Positions 1 to 10,214 of a stretch of 16,591 bases of DNA are shown here, in pieces; positions within the stretch are counted from its first letter, which is position 1, and each line of letters begins with the position of its first letter. Under the pieces are notes generated by a model. It was not told where the DNA came from, searched no databases, and was given only the letters and a program-made list of their open reading frames with translations. Made by a program: the position numbers and the translations under genes. Source of the stretch: JBIOJM01 sp044450785 (GTDB lineage: Bacteria; Planctomycetota; Planctomycetia; Isosphaerales; Isosphaeraceae); NCBI GenBank assembly GCA_044450785.1, contig JBIOJM010000231.1:1-16591 (forward strand), in the 5' to 3' direction.

Positions 1-42
1 GGGACAGGCGTTTGCGGGGTCGGTCGGTTAAACTACCCATGG

Positions 43-102
43 GAGCCTCCTTGTGTGAGATGTGGCGGTTGGTCGATACCTACCACCTCACCAAGGAGGC
101 TC
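43..102. repeat. Long imperfect inverted repeat / stem-loop
   Basis: The arm at 43-65 (GAGCCTCCTTG then TGTGAGATGTGG) pairs with the arm at 83-102 (CCACCTCACC then AAGGAGGCTC). The outer 11 bp are perfect and the inner part pairs with one- and two-base bulges, leaving a loop of about 17 nt. The right arm contains AAGGAGG, a perfect Shine-Dalgarno core, buried in the stem. However, no start codon lies at a usable distance behind it. It could be a structured leader of the small ORF at 152, a terminator of a gene left of the window, or one end of a mobile element. The pairing is certain; the role is not known. Confidence 0.6.
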
Positions 103-151
103 ACCGTAGTACAACCCTAAAAAAACGGCAAAAGTCGAGCTGAGAGTGTCT

Positions 152-319
152 ATGCCTTACCTCGACCCCAAGATTTACGATGGGGGGGCTTTTGAAGCGG
201 CCAAGTACGCCGAGCGGCGGGACGATCTGGGACGGCTTATGCTTTCTGTGATGATGCGGGCCCGTCAGCGGCTTGACCAAACGAAGAATCAACCGGAAAG
301 GGCGGTTAGTACTCGTTAG
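152..319 (+). CDS. Small hypothetical protein, 55 aa
   Basis: The protein begins MPYLDPKIYDGGAFEAAKYA and continues as a charged, probably helical segment rich in Arg, Asp and Leu, ending in AVSTR. It has no signal peptide or membrane segment and matches no family I recognise. The frame is open back to a stop at 107-109, so a GTG at 146 is an alternative start; neither start has a good ribosome binding site. Support for a real gene comes from the natural amino-acid make-up and from the stop codon, which falls inside a hairpin shared with the convergent LRR gene. The opposite-strand reading is rich in Pro, Arg and His, like a shadow. Confidence 0.45.
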   Translation: MPYLDPKIYDGGAFEAAKYAERRDDLGRLMLSVMMRARQRLDQTKNQPERAVSTR

Positions 320-340
320 CGGCAGGGATGGCTGACGAGT
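311..340. terminator. Hairpin between two convergent genes
   Basis: ACTCGTTAGC (311-320) pairs with GCTGACGAGT (331-340), ten pairs with one G-T wobble and a 10-nt loop. It contains the stop of the plus-strand small ORF in its left arm and touches the TAA of the minus-strand LRR gene at 340-342. That placement is typical of a bidirectional terminator. There is no T-run on either side, so intrinsic termination is only inferred. Confidence 0.4.
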
Positions 341-1251
341 TACCAGATCCTTCCCCAGGCCAAGCGAATCCGACCGGTTAGCCCCTGCCTTCGCAACCGG
401 CGAGATTCCAGTTCGGTCTCGCGCATCACTTGAGCGTGTCCGCAGGTGGGACCGTTGATTTGGATGTTCGGGTTCGCTCGCCGGAATTCTTCAAATTCGA
501 GGATTGATCCCCGGACGGAGGAGTAGAACGTCTTCAGCCCGGGTAGCGCTCGCAAGACAGCCAATCCCTGGAAGGTTACGGTCTCGTCGTCGAGGATCAG
601 TTGCTCGAGATTGGGCAGCCGTTTCAAGAATTCCAGGCCCCGATCCGTGAGCCGAGTATGCCAGAGACCCAGCATTGTCAGCCCTGTCAGGTGGCCCAAG
701 CCCTCTTTCGTGACCAAGGGGCCTTCGATGCCGACCGCGCGAAGTCGATCGAGTGGCGTTAGATGGTTCAGGCCGGTGCCGTCGATCCGGGTATCCGAGA
801 GGACGAGTGTGTCCAAGTTTTTCAAGGATGCTAACCAGGCGAGTCCCTCATCCGTGATCTCCACACCATCGAGATGGAGCCGCCGAAGCTCCGTCAGGTG
901 GCGGAGATGCCGAAGCCCGGCGTCCGTGACGCGGGTATCTTCCAGCTTCAACTCGCGGAGCTCCGTCAACTCGCCGAGGAGATCCAAGGTCGCGTCGTTG
1001 ACGCGGCGGCCTGAGAGAAACACTTTCACCACTGGCCGGGCGGGCTGGTTCTCGTCGACTTCGACCCTTCCCAGGGTCCGGAGCCTCTTGATCGCCCCCT
1101 GCCCGGGTGGATCAGCAAGTCGACGGACTTGCCCGGATCCGGGCCTCTCCGAGAGGGCAAACTTCGCGATCAGAGTGATCGCGACCACACTGAGCAGTGC
1201 TCCGGCCAATGGTGCATGGATCTTCGTTATTGACAACTTCGACGCTTCCAA
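340..1251 (-). CDS. Membrane-anchored leucine-rich-repeat protein
   Basis: This 303-residue protein has one hydrophobic segment at about residues 13-33 and should be anchored in the inner membrane with the rest outside the cytoplasm. Residues 85-245 hold about six LRR units of roughly 24 residues, with the recurring pattern L.L..T.(V/I)TD.GL..L..L..L; TDAGL, TDEGL and TDRGL are clear examples. A basic tail follows. Planctomycetes carry many such LRR proteins, generally thought to mediate protein binding; no partner can be named. The start is TTG at 1251, with only a weak ribosome site. The gene lies 13 bp behind the membrane-protein gene at 1265-1882, so the two are probably one transcript. 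Confidence 0.8.
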   Translation of the reverse strand: MEASKLSITKIHAPLAGALLSVVAITLIAKFALSERPGSGQVRRLADPPGQGAIKRLRTLGRVEVDENQPARPVVKVFLSGRRVNDATLDLLGELTELRELKLEDTRVTDAGLRHLRHLTELRRLHLDGVEITDEGLAWLASLKNLDTLVLSDTRIDGTGLNHLTPLDRLRAVGIEGPLVTKEGLGHLTGLTMLGLWHTRLTDRGLEFLKRLPNLEQLILDDETVTFQGLAVLRALPGLKTFYSSVRGSILEFEEFRRANPNIQINGPTCGHAQVMRETELESRRLRRQGLTGRIRLAWGRIW

Positions 1252-1264
1252 TCTTGGTCAGTGT

Positions 1265-1882
1265 CTATCCAAGGCCCCAAATGGGAAGGAAGATCGCGCC
1301 GATCCAGTAGACACCGAGCAATCGACCAGCCCGGTCGATCCAGTCCGGTTCGGCCCGCCATCGTCTGCCGAGTAGCAAGGTCGCCCAGGAGCCCAGGATG
1401 GCGAACCCGGTCAACGCCGGAACGAGGATAAACGAAAACCCGAGTAGTCTATCCCACTGTGGTGACGCGTAATCGGAGCCCGACAGGAGTCCGGAGATGA
1501 CGCCCAGGCCGAGCAAGCCGGCAAGGGCAGGGACGAGGGCAAACGCCGCCGAATAGCAGGCGATCGCGCCCGGTTGACGCATCAGGCGACGCAGCCGAGA
1601 GCGAGGCCGGCGGAGGCGGAGTCCGAGGATGGCGAGGGTCCATGCCCAGCAAAAGGGGACCAGGACGGTCACCAGCAGCCCGTAGCTCGACCAGATGGCC
1701 CATCCCCACGAGGGCCAACCGTCCGGTGGTGCCGCCACGGCGGTCAGGGATTCGCTCAACTGCACGCGGAGCTCGCCCAAGTCGCCGGCGTAGCAGCGGA
1801 AGCCCGCCAGGGCGACCGCTGTGGCGGCGACCAAGGACATCGCATCCATCAGGGTGAACGTCCGGTGCGTGGTCGAGGGCAC
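1265..1882 (-). CDS. Hypothetical five-helix membrane protein
   Basis: This 205-residue protein has about five hydrophobic segments, near residues 12-30, 60-88, 105-135, 147-171 and 186-203. The N-terminus (RTFTLMDAMSLVAATAVAL) is of a type I associate with small planctomycete membrane proteins of unknown function. A basic loop with many Arg at about 89-102 suggests a cytoplasmic side. The start given is GTG at 1882, with no convincing ribosome site; the Met at residue 12 is an alternative. The LRR gene follows after 13 bp, which suggests a two-gene operon. No catalytic motif is visible, so no function is proposed. Confidence 0.65.
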   Translation of the reverse strand: MPSTTHRTFTLMDAMSLVAATAVALAGFRCYAGDLGELRVQLSESLTAVAAPPDGWPSWGWAIWSSYGLLVTVLVPFCWAWTLAILGLRLRRPRSRLRRLMRQPGAIACYSAAFALVPALAGLLGLGVISGLLSGSDYASPQWDRLLGFSFILVPALTGFAILGSWATLLLGRRWRAEPDWIDRAGRLLGVYWIGAIFLPIWGLG

Positions 1883-2023
1883 GAGCAGGGCTCTGGGTGG
1901 GCGCGGTTGTCGTTTCGGCCGGCGATTCGAGCCATCGTCCGGCGACTCTATCCATCCTCACATGGTCGGTCAATGCCGGTCGTGCATGGCCGGAATTGGC
2001 CCAAACCCGAAATGGATAGCGTC

Positions 2024-3382
2024 CTACCGGCTCTCCCGGCGGAAGTGATGGTCGGCGAAATCCATGAAGGCGTTCCAGTCGTCGTCGGTGACGTCGTGCA
2101 TGCCGGGCCGGAAGTGATAGCCGATCGTGCTCTTGACGAGCTGGTTCGGGGCCGGCCTGGGCATCTCGGTGACGGCCAGGCCGTCGGTGCCCAAGAGACG
2201 GTAAACGGGATCGGCCGCCAAGGCGGCCAGGAACTCCCCTTTCGGATCGGCCCAGAGGTCTTCCTCGGCCGAGCAGATCAAGACGGGCCGCGGGGCGATC
2301 AGGGCGATCAGCTCGTGCTGGTCGACCGGCAGCAGATCCTCGCGGCCGTTGTACTGGTGGAAGTTGGCGCAGAACCAGTGGGGAAAGCTCGTGTTGATCC
2401 GCGCGACCGTCTCGCCGAAGATCCGGCGAGAGAGCGCGGCCCCGCCGCAGCCCGAGTCATTCGAGATCACGATCGCGAACCGTGGGTCCTCCGCCCCTGC
2501 CCAGAGCGCTGTCTTACCCAGCCGGGAATGTCCCATGACGGCGACTTGCCGCGCCTCGATCTCGGGAGCGGTCTCGAGGTAGTCGAGCGCCCGAGAAAGG
2601 CCCCAGGCCCAGGCGCCGATCGCGCCCCACTCATCGGCGGCGGGGCGCGTCTGGCCCGGCTGGTAGAAGAGCGGATGAATCCCATTCTTGAACCCGTCGT
2701 CATAGTCCGGGTCGAGATCGCCGTAATAGGCCGTTGCCAGGGCGTAGCCCCGCGCGAGGATTCGCTCGACCGGCCACCGCGACGAGTCGGCTCCCCGCGA
2801 CGACTCGGTGGCCCGGTGGTTCACGACCCTCTTGTTGGGATCGTTCCGCATCCATTGACGGGAGAGCGTGATCCCCGGGTCGTGGGAAACGGCGTGGTTC
2901 CCCTCGAAGTTGAGCGCGAGGAAGGCCGGCGCGCGCTTCAAGGCGCCGGCCGTTCTGGGCAGATAGAGCAAGAGATCCATTCGCGGACCGTCAGCCTTGT
3001 CGGAGAACCGGATCGAAATCTCGCGCCGGACGGCCTTACCCCTCAGGGCTTGCTTGTCTTCCGAGCGGACCTCGAAGGTGGGACGGATTGGCATGGTAGG
3101 TTGCGGCACCCTGCCGTAGACATGGGTCTGGAACAAACGCATCAGCTCCGGACGCCGCTCTCGATGCCATTGCGCGGGAGTCGTGACCTTCCGCCCGCCG
3201 GCCATGGTGAGGGGGTCGGGCAAGGTATACGCAGTGACCTTGCGTTCGTCGAGATTGATCTGAAGTTGCTGCGCGCGCGTCGTCTTGCCGCCGGCCGGGC
3301 CGAAAAGAGCGACTGCGCCAACCACCGCGCAGATCCGGAAGGCGCGGCTGCTTGACCCGACGGTTTCTTGAAAACGGAGCAT
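2024..3382 (-). CDS. Secreted glucuronoyl esterase, CE15 family
   Basis: This 452-residue alpha/beta-hydrolase begins with a signal peptide (hydrophobic about 16-30, probable cleavage after Ala37). The nucleophile elbow is GHSRLGK at 284-290, with Ser286 as nucleophile. SNDSGCGG at 307-314 and Glu324 follow, then EEDLWADP at 373-380, where Asp375 is a likely acid. His429 in FRPGMHD is the catalytic histidine. This set and order fit bacterial CE15 glucuronoyl esterases, which cut ester links between glucuronic acid side chains of xylan and lignin alcohols. The length is normal for a single-domain enzyme. The start lies 6 bp after the stop of the upstream esterase gene, so the two are probably cotranscribed. 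Natural substrates in planctomycetes may differ from plant xylan. Confidence 0.85.
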   Translation of the reverse strand: MLRFQETVGSSSRAFRICAVVGAVALFGPAGGKTTRAQQLQINLDERKVTAYTLPDPLTMAGGRKVTTPAQWHRERRPELMRLFQTHVYGRVPQPTMPIRPTFEVRSEDKQALRGKAVRREISIRFSDKADGPRMDLLLYLPRTAGALKRAPAFLALNFEGNHAVSHDPGITLSRQWMRNDPNKRVVNHRATESSRGADSSRWPVERILARGYALATAYYGDLDPDYDDGFKNGIHPLFYQPGQTRPAADEWGAIGAWAWGLSRALDYLETAPEIEARQVAVMGHSRLGKTALWAGAEDPRFAIVISNDSGCGGAALSRRIFGETVARINTSFPHWFCANFHQYNGREDLLPVDQHELIALIAPRPVLICSAEEDLWADPKGEFLAALAADPVYRLLGTDGLAVTEMPRPAPNQLVKSTIGYHFRPGMHDVTDDDWNAFMDFADHHFRRESR

Positions 3383-3388
3383 GTTGAT

Positions 3389-5005
3389 TCACTTTCTAGG
3401 GCTGGAGCCCTCGGCCATGCGCTTGACCATCTGCTTCATCATCGTACTCTGCGAGATCCCCATCCAGCAGTGGCCCTGTCCCGGACCGTAGGAAATCGAG
3501 CCTTCGTAGTGGGGCCGGGCGCGGGACAGGAACGCGTCGAGGCGGTGCACGGCGTTATTGAGGAAGTAGTCGTCGGCCTCGCCGACCCAGATGTGGAGCT
3601 TTCCCTTGAGCTTGGGGCCGAGCTCGGTCCAGTTCGATTCGAGGACGCGGCGGAGGTCATAGGCCTTCCAGTGCTCGGCGGCCGTGTGGTCGATTGCGCC
3701 GGTGATCGGGTCCCAGAGGGGAACCGGCCGGCCGCCCAAGCCCTTCGGGCCGTAGGTGGCGTTCCAAGCACCCCACTGGCCGCCCGAGCAGGTCCATGAG
3801 TTGCCCCGGCCCAGCACGTTCTCGATCTGGCACTCGTGCCGCATCGTGAACCGCACCTCGCCCGACGAGTCGCGCGCCGCCGGTCGCTCGAAGCCGTGCC
3901 GGTTGGTGTAGGCGTTATCGTCATCGTAGATGTTCACAAGCTCAAAGGAGCGGAAGTCGACGCTGTCGGGGCAGAAAGCCCAGGCGCCGTTGAAGAGCTG
4001 CGGATAGAAGATCTGCAAGGCCAGCGCAACCCAGCCGCCGGTCGAGCCGCCGTCCAGGAAGCGGGCCTGCCCCTGGCCGATGCCGCGGAATTCCTTTTCG
4101 ACGGCGGGGATGAGCTCGCGCGTGATGGCCGCGCCGTAAGGTCCGTGGTTGGCCGAGTCGACCTGGTAGGGATCGCCCAGCGGCCCGGCGCCGTCCAGGT
4201 GGATCAGGATCATCGGTGGCGTGTCGCCGGCCATCCAGACGCGGTGAAATCCCGAGCCGGGGGTCATGACCCTGCCGACCTCGGTGAACCGCTCGCCGTA
4301 GCCGCCGATTTGGACCCTCACCGGGTAGCGCCGTTCCGGCTGGCGCGCGAAGTCGCGCGGTAGAATCACCCCCGCGCGCAGGTGGATCGGCCGGCCGTGG
4401 AAGTCGCTGAGCAGCTTCGAGCGGATCTTGAGATACTTGACCAGTTCCGAATCGGGAGGCATCGTCTCTTCCGGCACGACTTGCGACAGCTCAAGGCCGA
4501 CGGTCTCGCCGGACGCCGGGTCGAGCCGCACGGTCGTCGCCACGCTGTACAGGTCTCCCGGCGCGTTCTGCACATTCAGGTCGGGGTTGGTGTGCAAGAG
4601 GGCCTGGACCGCATAGGATCCGGGTTGAAGCCGGCGCAGATTGTCGATCGGGAAGATGGCCGAACGGTCGTCGAGGATTACCGCGGAGCCCGGGGCGAGG
4701 TTGGCGACGTCGCGGCCGAGCACGGGTGCCGTGTTTTTGCCGGTCTGCCCGACGGTGAGTCTGGGCTCGAGCGCTCCGGCTCGCCCGAGCACCACCAGCA
4801 ACCGGCCCGAGCGCGGCTGAGCCTGGGGCTGCGGCGGCCCTCCGCCTGGGGCGGCCGGCGCATGGGCCAGCCTGACCTCGAATCGCAGCCCACTCGGCTG
4901 GGAACTCACGGGCTCGGCGGCGATCAGGACCATCGAGGATGTCAACAAAGTGAAGACGGAGACCGAGACGCAGATGGCGCGCCCCAGTGCGTTGGTCGGG
5001 GCCAT
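3389..5005 (-). CDS. Secreted alpha/beta-hydrolase, Esterase (PF00756-like) family
   Basis: The chosen start is ATG at 5005 (538 aa) because GAGAGGAAG lies just upstream and a clean signal peptide follows (hydrophobic about residues 9-30). The frame is open to GTG at 5065, which would add 20 basic residues and spoil the signal. Counting from 5005, a Pro/Gln-rich linker at about 50-65 is followed by a beta-rich region to about 190. The hydrolase domain then has GGSTGG with nucleophile Ser321, the likely acid in GEADDYF (about 477-479) and His512 in GQGHCW. This matches esterase-D/feruloyl-esterase-like enzymes; the substrate is not known. Pairing with a CE15 enzyme 6 bp downstream suggests removal of acyl or aryl groups from polysaccharide. 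Confidence 0.8.
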   Translation of the reverse strand: MAPTNALGRAICVSVSVFTLLTSSMVLIAAEPVSSQPSGLRFEVRLAHAPAAPGGGPPQPQAQPRSGRLLVVLGRAGALEPRLTVGQTGKNTAPVLGRDVANLAPGSAVILDDRSAIFPIDNLRRLQPGSYAVQALLHTNPDLNVQNAPGDLYSVATTVRLDPASGETVGLELSQVVPEETMPPDSELVKYLKIRSKLLSDFHGRPIHLRAGVILPRDFARQPERRYPVRVQIGGYGERFTEVGRVMTPGSGFHRVWMAGDTPPMILIHLDGAGPLGDPYQVDSANHGPYGAAITRELIPAVEKEFRGIGQGQARFLDGGSTGGWVALALQIFYPQLFNGAWAFCPDSVDFRSFELVNIYDDDNAYTNRHGFERPAARDSSGEVRFTMRHECQIENVLGRGNSWTCSGGQWGAWNATYGPKGLGGRPVPLWDPITGAIDHTAAEHWKAYDLRRVLESNWTELGPKLKGKLHIWVGEADDYFLNNAVHRLDAFLSRARPHYEGSISYGPGQGHCWMGISQSTMMKQMVKRMAEGSSPRK

Positions 5006-5110
5006 ACGGGCTTCCTCTCGGGCTCTTGAGCGTCTCATGAGTCCGTATCGTATCGTCCCGGTCACGAGGAGCGAAAGGGGGAGGACTCGCCCCCGGTTCG
5101 CGGAGGATCA

Positions 5111-6114
5111 TCACCGGGGCGGCGACACGGCAGCCGATCGAAACGGGACGGTGGGCTCAAGAGCCGCCGGTCCTCCCGGATGATTTGGACCGGTTCGCGC
5201 CGTGGTGGGGGCCACCAGGGCGGCACAGTCTCGGTAGTGAGTGACCTGGTTGCGGCCGGCCTGCTTGGATTGATACAGGGCACGGTCGGCCTGTTCCACC
5301 AGTGCGGCTGCGCTGGGAGTCCCCGGGCCCGCTGTGCCCACGCCCACGCTGGCGGTTATCCGGCGGTGTGGCTCGGGCCGGCCGGCGATTGCCGACCGCA
5401 GCCGCTCGGCCGCCTCGAGGGCCTCGGCCTCATCGGTCGCCGGCAGGAGCACCACGAATTCCTCCCCCCCAAAGCGGGCCACGATGTCGTGACCGCGTAC
5501 GGCCGTTCGCAGCGTCGAGCCGACCCATTGCAACATCTCGTCGCCCGCCGGGTGGCCGAAGGCGTCGTTGTATGCCTTGAAGTAATCGAGGTCGAGCATG
5601 ATCAACGACAGAGGCGCGCCCAGGCGGTCTACCTGGGCGAAGAGGAGCTCGAGGTCCTCACGGAATCGCCGGCGATTCTTGGTCCCGGTCAGCTCGTCGA
5701 CCGCGGCCAGCTCGGCCAGCAGATCATTTTGCCGGGCCAACTGATCGTGGACTGCCAAGATCCGCTCGGCGATCTCCAGGCGGACGGCCAGCTCATCCGG
5801 ATCGGGCGGTTTGGTCAGAAAGTCGTCGGCCCCGGCGCGCAGCCCCTTCAGCCTGTCATCCCTTCCGTCGCGAGACGTCAAGAGGATGATGTAGGTGTAG
5901 CGGTCGCCCCCGGCCGACCGAATGCGCCGGCACAGTTCGGGCCCGTCAAGGTATGGCATCATCCAGTCGGAAATCAAGAGTGGCGTATTGCCTTGCTGCA
6001 CGATCCGCCACGCCTGCTCGCCATCGGGCGCAACGGTGACGTCATGGCCCATCCTCTCAAGGATTCTGCGTAGGTACAGAGCCGCCGGCGGCTGGTCCTC
6101 GGCGATGAGGATTC

Positions 6115-6118
<4 letters not shown>
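5111..6118 (-). CDS. Response regulator diguanylate cyclase (REC-GGDEF)
   Basis: This 335-residue protein has a receiver domain at 1-120 (acidic pair Glu7/Asp8, phospho-acceptor Asp51, Thr81, Lys103), a short helical linker at about 121-140 and a GGDEF domain at about 138-296. The active-site loop is GGEEF at 217-221. The I-site RGHD at 208-211 lies five residues before it, so product inhibition by c-di-GMP is expected. A Pro/Ala-rich tail of about 40 residues follows. The start is ATG at 6118, which overlaps the TGA of the hybrid kinase gene as ATGA (6115-6118); the frame is open further upstream but only inside the kinase gene. The protein should make c-di-GMP from GTP when phosphorylated, most likely by the adjacent kinase. 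Confidence 0.9.
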
Positions 6119-9197
<3,079 letters not shown>

Positions 9198-9201
<4 letters not shown>

Positions 9202-9821
9202 TGCCGGGACTCCTGATCGCGGGTCGCTCGGGGCGTCGTGAGCGGGCAGCCGAAGACGGGACTCCCCGATTGACTCCCTTCCGCGTTCAGGATGCGGTCA
9301 AGCACCGCGGCCCGGCCGTAGTTGTCACTTCTGTGTCCGCGGGCAGCCGTGATTCCTCCACTAAAAATCAACCGCCCGCGACCGTCGTAAACCAAAACAT
9401 GTCCCGATGTCGCCACCCGGAATCGCCGCGCTTCAGCACCTCCTCGATCTCGGTAGACGTGGACATCGGCAAGGCCGGCAAGGTCTTGCTCGATCTGGGA
9501 CGGGCCCCAGCGATCGAGGGCAGGAGTGCTCAGCAAAAGCGCATGCACCGAGACACGGCCGCGACATCGGTCCATGATGTACGCCAGCTCTCCAAGGCTC
9601 GCCCGAGAGCAAATGCAGCGGGGATGCAGGAAGATCACCAGGGCCGGCCGATGGCCATCAAGCTCGATTCGACTCCCCGCCGGCCAGCGAACAGGCGGCG
9701 CACCAAGATCGCCCGGATGGGCCGCGTACGCCCCCAGGGAGACGATCCCTGCAAGGACGACGACTCCCCAGGCCGCCAGCAGGAAAACTGACCGATCCTT
9801 AAAACGTGACAGGGAAATCAC
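9198..9821 (-). CDS. Membrane-anchored thioredoxin-fold protein, RedB type
   Basis: This 207-residue protein has one N-terminal transmembrane helix (about 11-33) and a thioredoxin-like domain held outside the cytoplasm. The motif FLHPRCICSRASLGEL places Cys69 and Cys71 in a CxC arrangement after His66. Further landmarks are LIFSGGIT, RGHRSDN and a C-terminal FGCPL with Cys192. These are features I recall in proteins annotated RedB; the family has no firmly known function. The CxC pair suggests dithiol/disulphide chemistry or metal binding. The start is GTG at 9821. The TGA at 9198-9200 overlaps the kinase ATG as ATGA, so the two are translationally coupled. The likely role is redox input or maturation for the kinase sensor, which is inference. 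Confidence 0.75.
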
Positions 9822-9831
9822 TTCTCGTCTT

Positions 9832-9975
9832 TCAATGGGGTAGACTCAATCGCGCGGGGCGGATGCATCCCTGGCGGTGCTCGCGGAGTCGGCCACGCCC
9901 TGCCACACCGTGAAACTCTTCCCATTCTGGCTGCCTGCCGTAAGAAACATAGATCACGCCAGCGTCGGACGGCAT
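9832..9975 (-). CDS. Possible small ORF, 47 aa, ahead of the RedB-kinase operon
   Basis: The reading starts MPSDAGVIYVSYGRQPEWEE and runs into an Arg-rich C-terminus. In its favour are a very purine-rich ribosome site (GGAGGAGGGGG followed by TCTG and ATG) and its place only 10 bp before the GTG of the redB-like gene. Against it are the short length and the lack of any family I recognise. It may be a leader peptide, a true first gene of the operon, or the 3' remnant of a longer gene. The frame contains several aromatic residues near its N-terminus but no hydrophobic segment long enough for a membrane helix. Confidence 0.35.
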   Translation of the reverse strand: MPSDAGVIYVSYGRQPEWEEFHGVAGRGRLREHRQGCIRPARLSLPH

Positions 9976-10214
9976 CAGACCCCCTCCTCCCCCCAAGTTT
10001 TGCCGCTCGACGTGTTGGCTTCCGCGCAGCCACGCGGGTGTGCTCGTTCCGAGGGCCGCGCTCGCGGCCCAGCGGACGCGCGACGCGGGAGGACCCGTTC
10101 AGTCGGGTTCGGGTCACTGGATTCGCTATTTCTACGGATCTGCGATGCAGTGTGGTCCGTTCAAGGGGGCGTGAAAGGCCCGAGCGAGGGCGAAGAACGC
10201 ACACACACGCGTTT
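9976..10214. other. Intergenic stretch, no gene recognised
   Basis: About 240 bp between the minus-strand signalling operon and the plus-strand drmD relic. It should hold the promoter of the operon, but I cannot pick a convincing -35/-10 pair. A perfect GC-rich palindrome, GGGCCGCG (10053-10060) with CGCGGCCC (10063-10070), forms a tight hairpin. The plus-strand frame of the drmD relic is open through this stretch, but its Arg/Ser/Pro-rich translation does not look like the missing DrmD N-terminus, so that part appears to have been replaced. Confidence 0.5.

Noticed and set aside
1574..3355. 593-codon plus-strand open frame over the CE15 gene
   Set aside because: It lies antisense to a clear hydrolase with signal peptide and catalytic motifs, and its translation is rich in Arg, Gly, Pro and Asp with no domain. 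It is a shadow caused by high GC.
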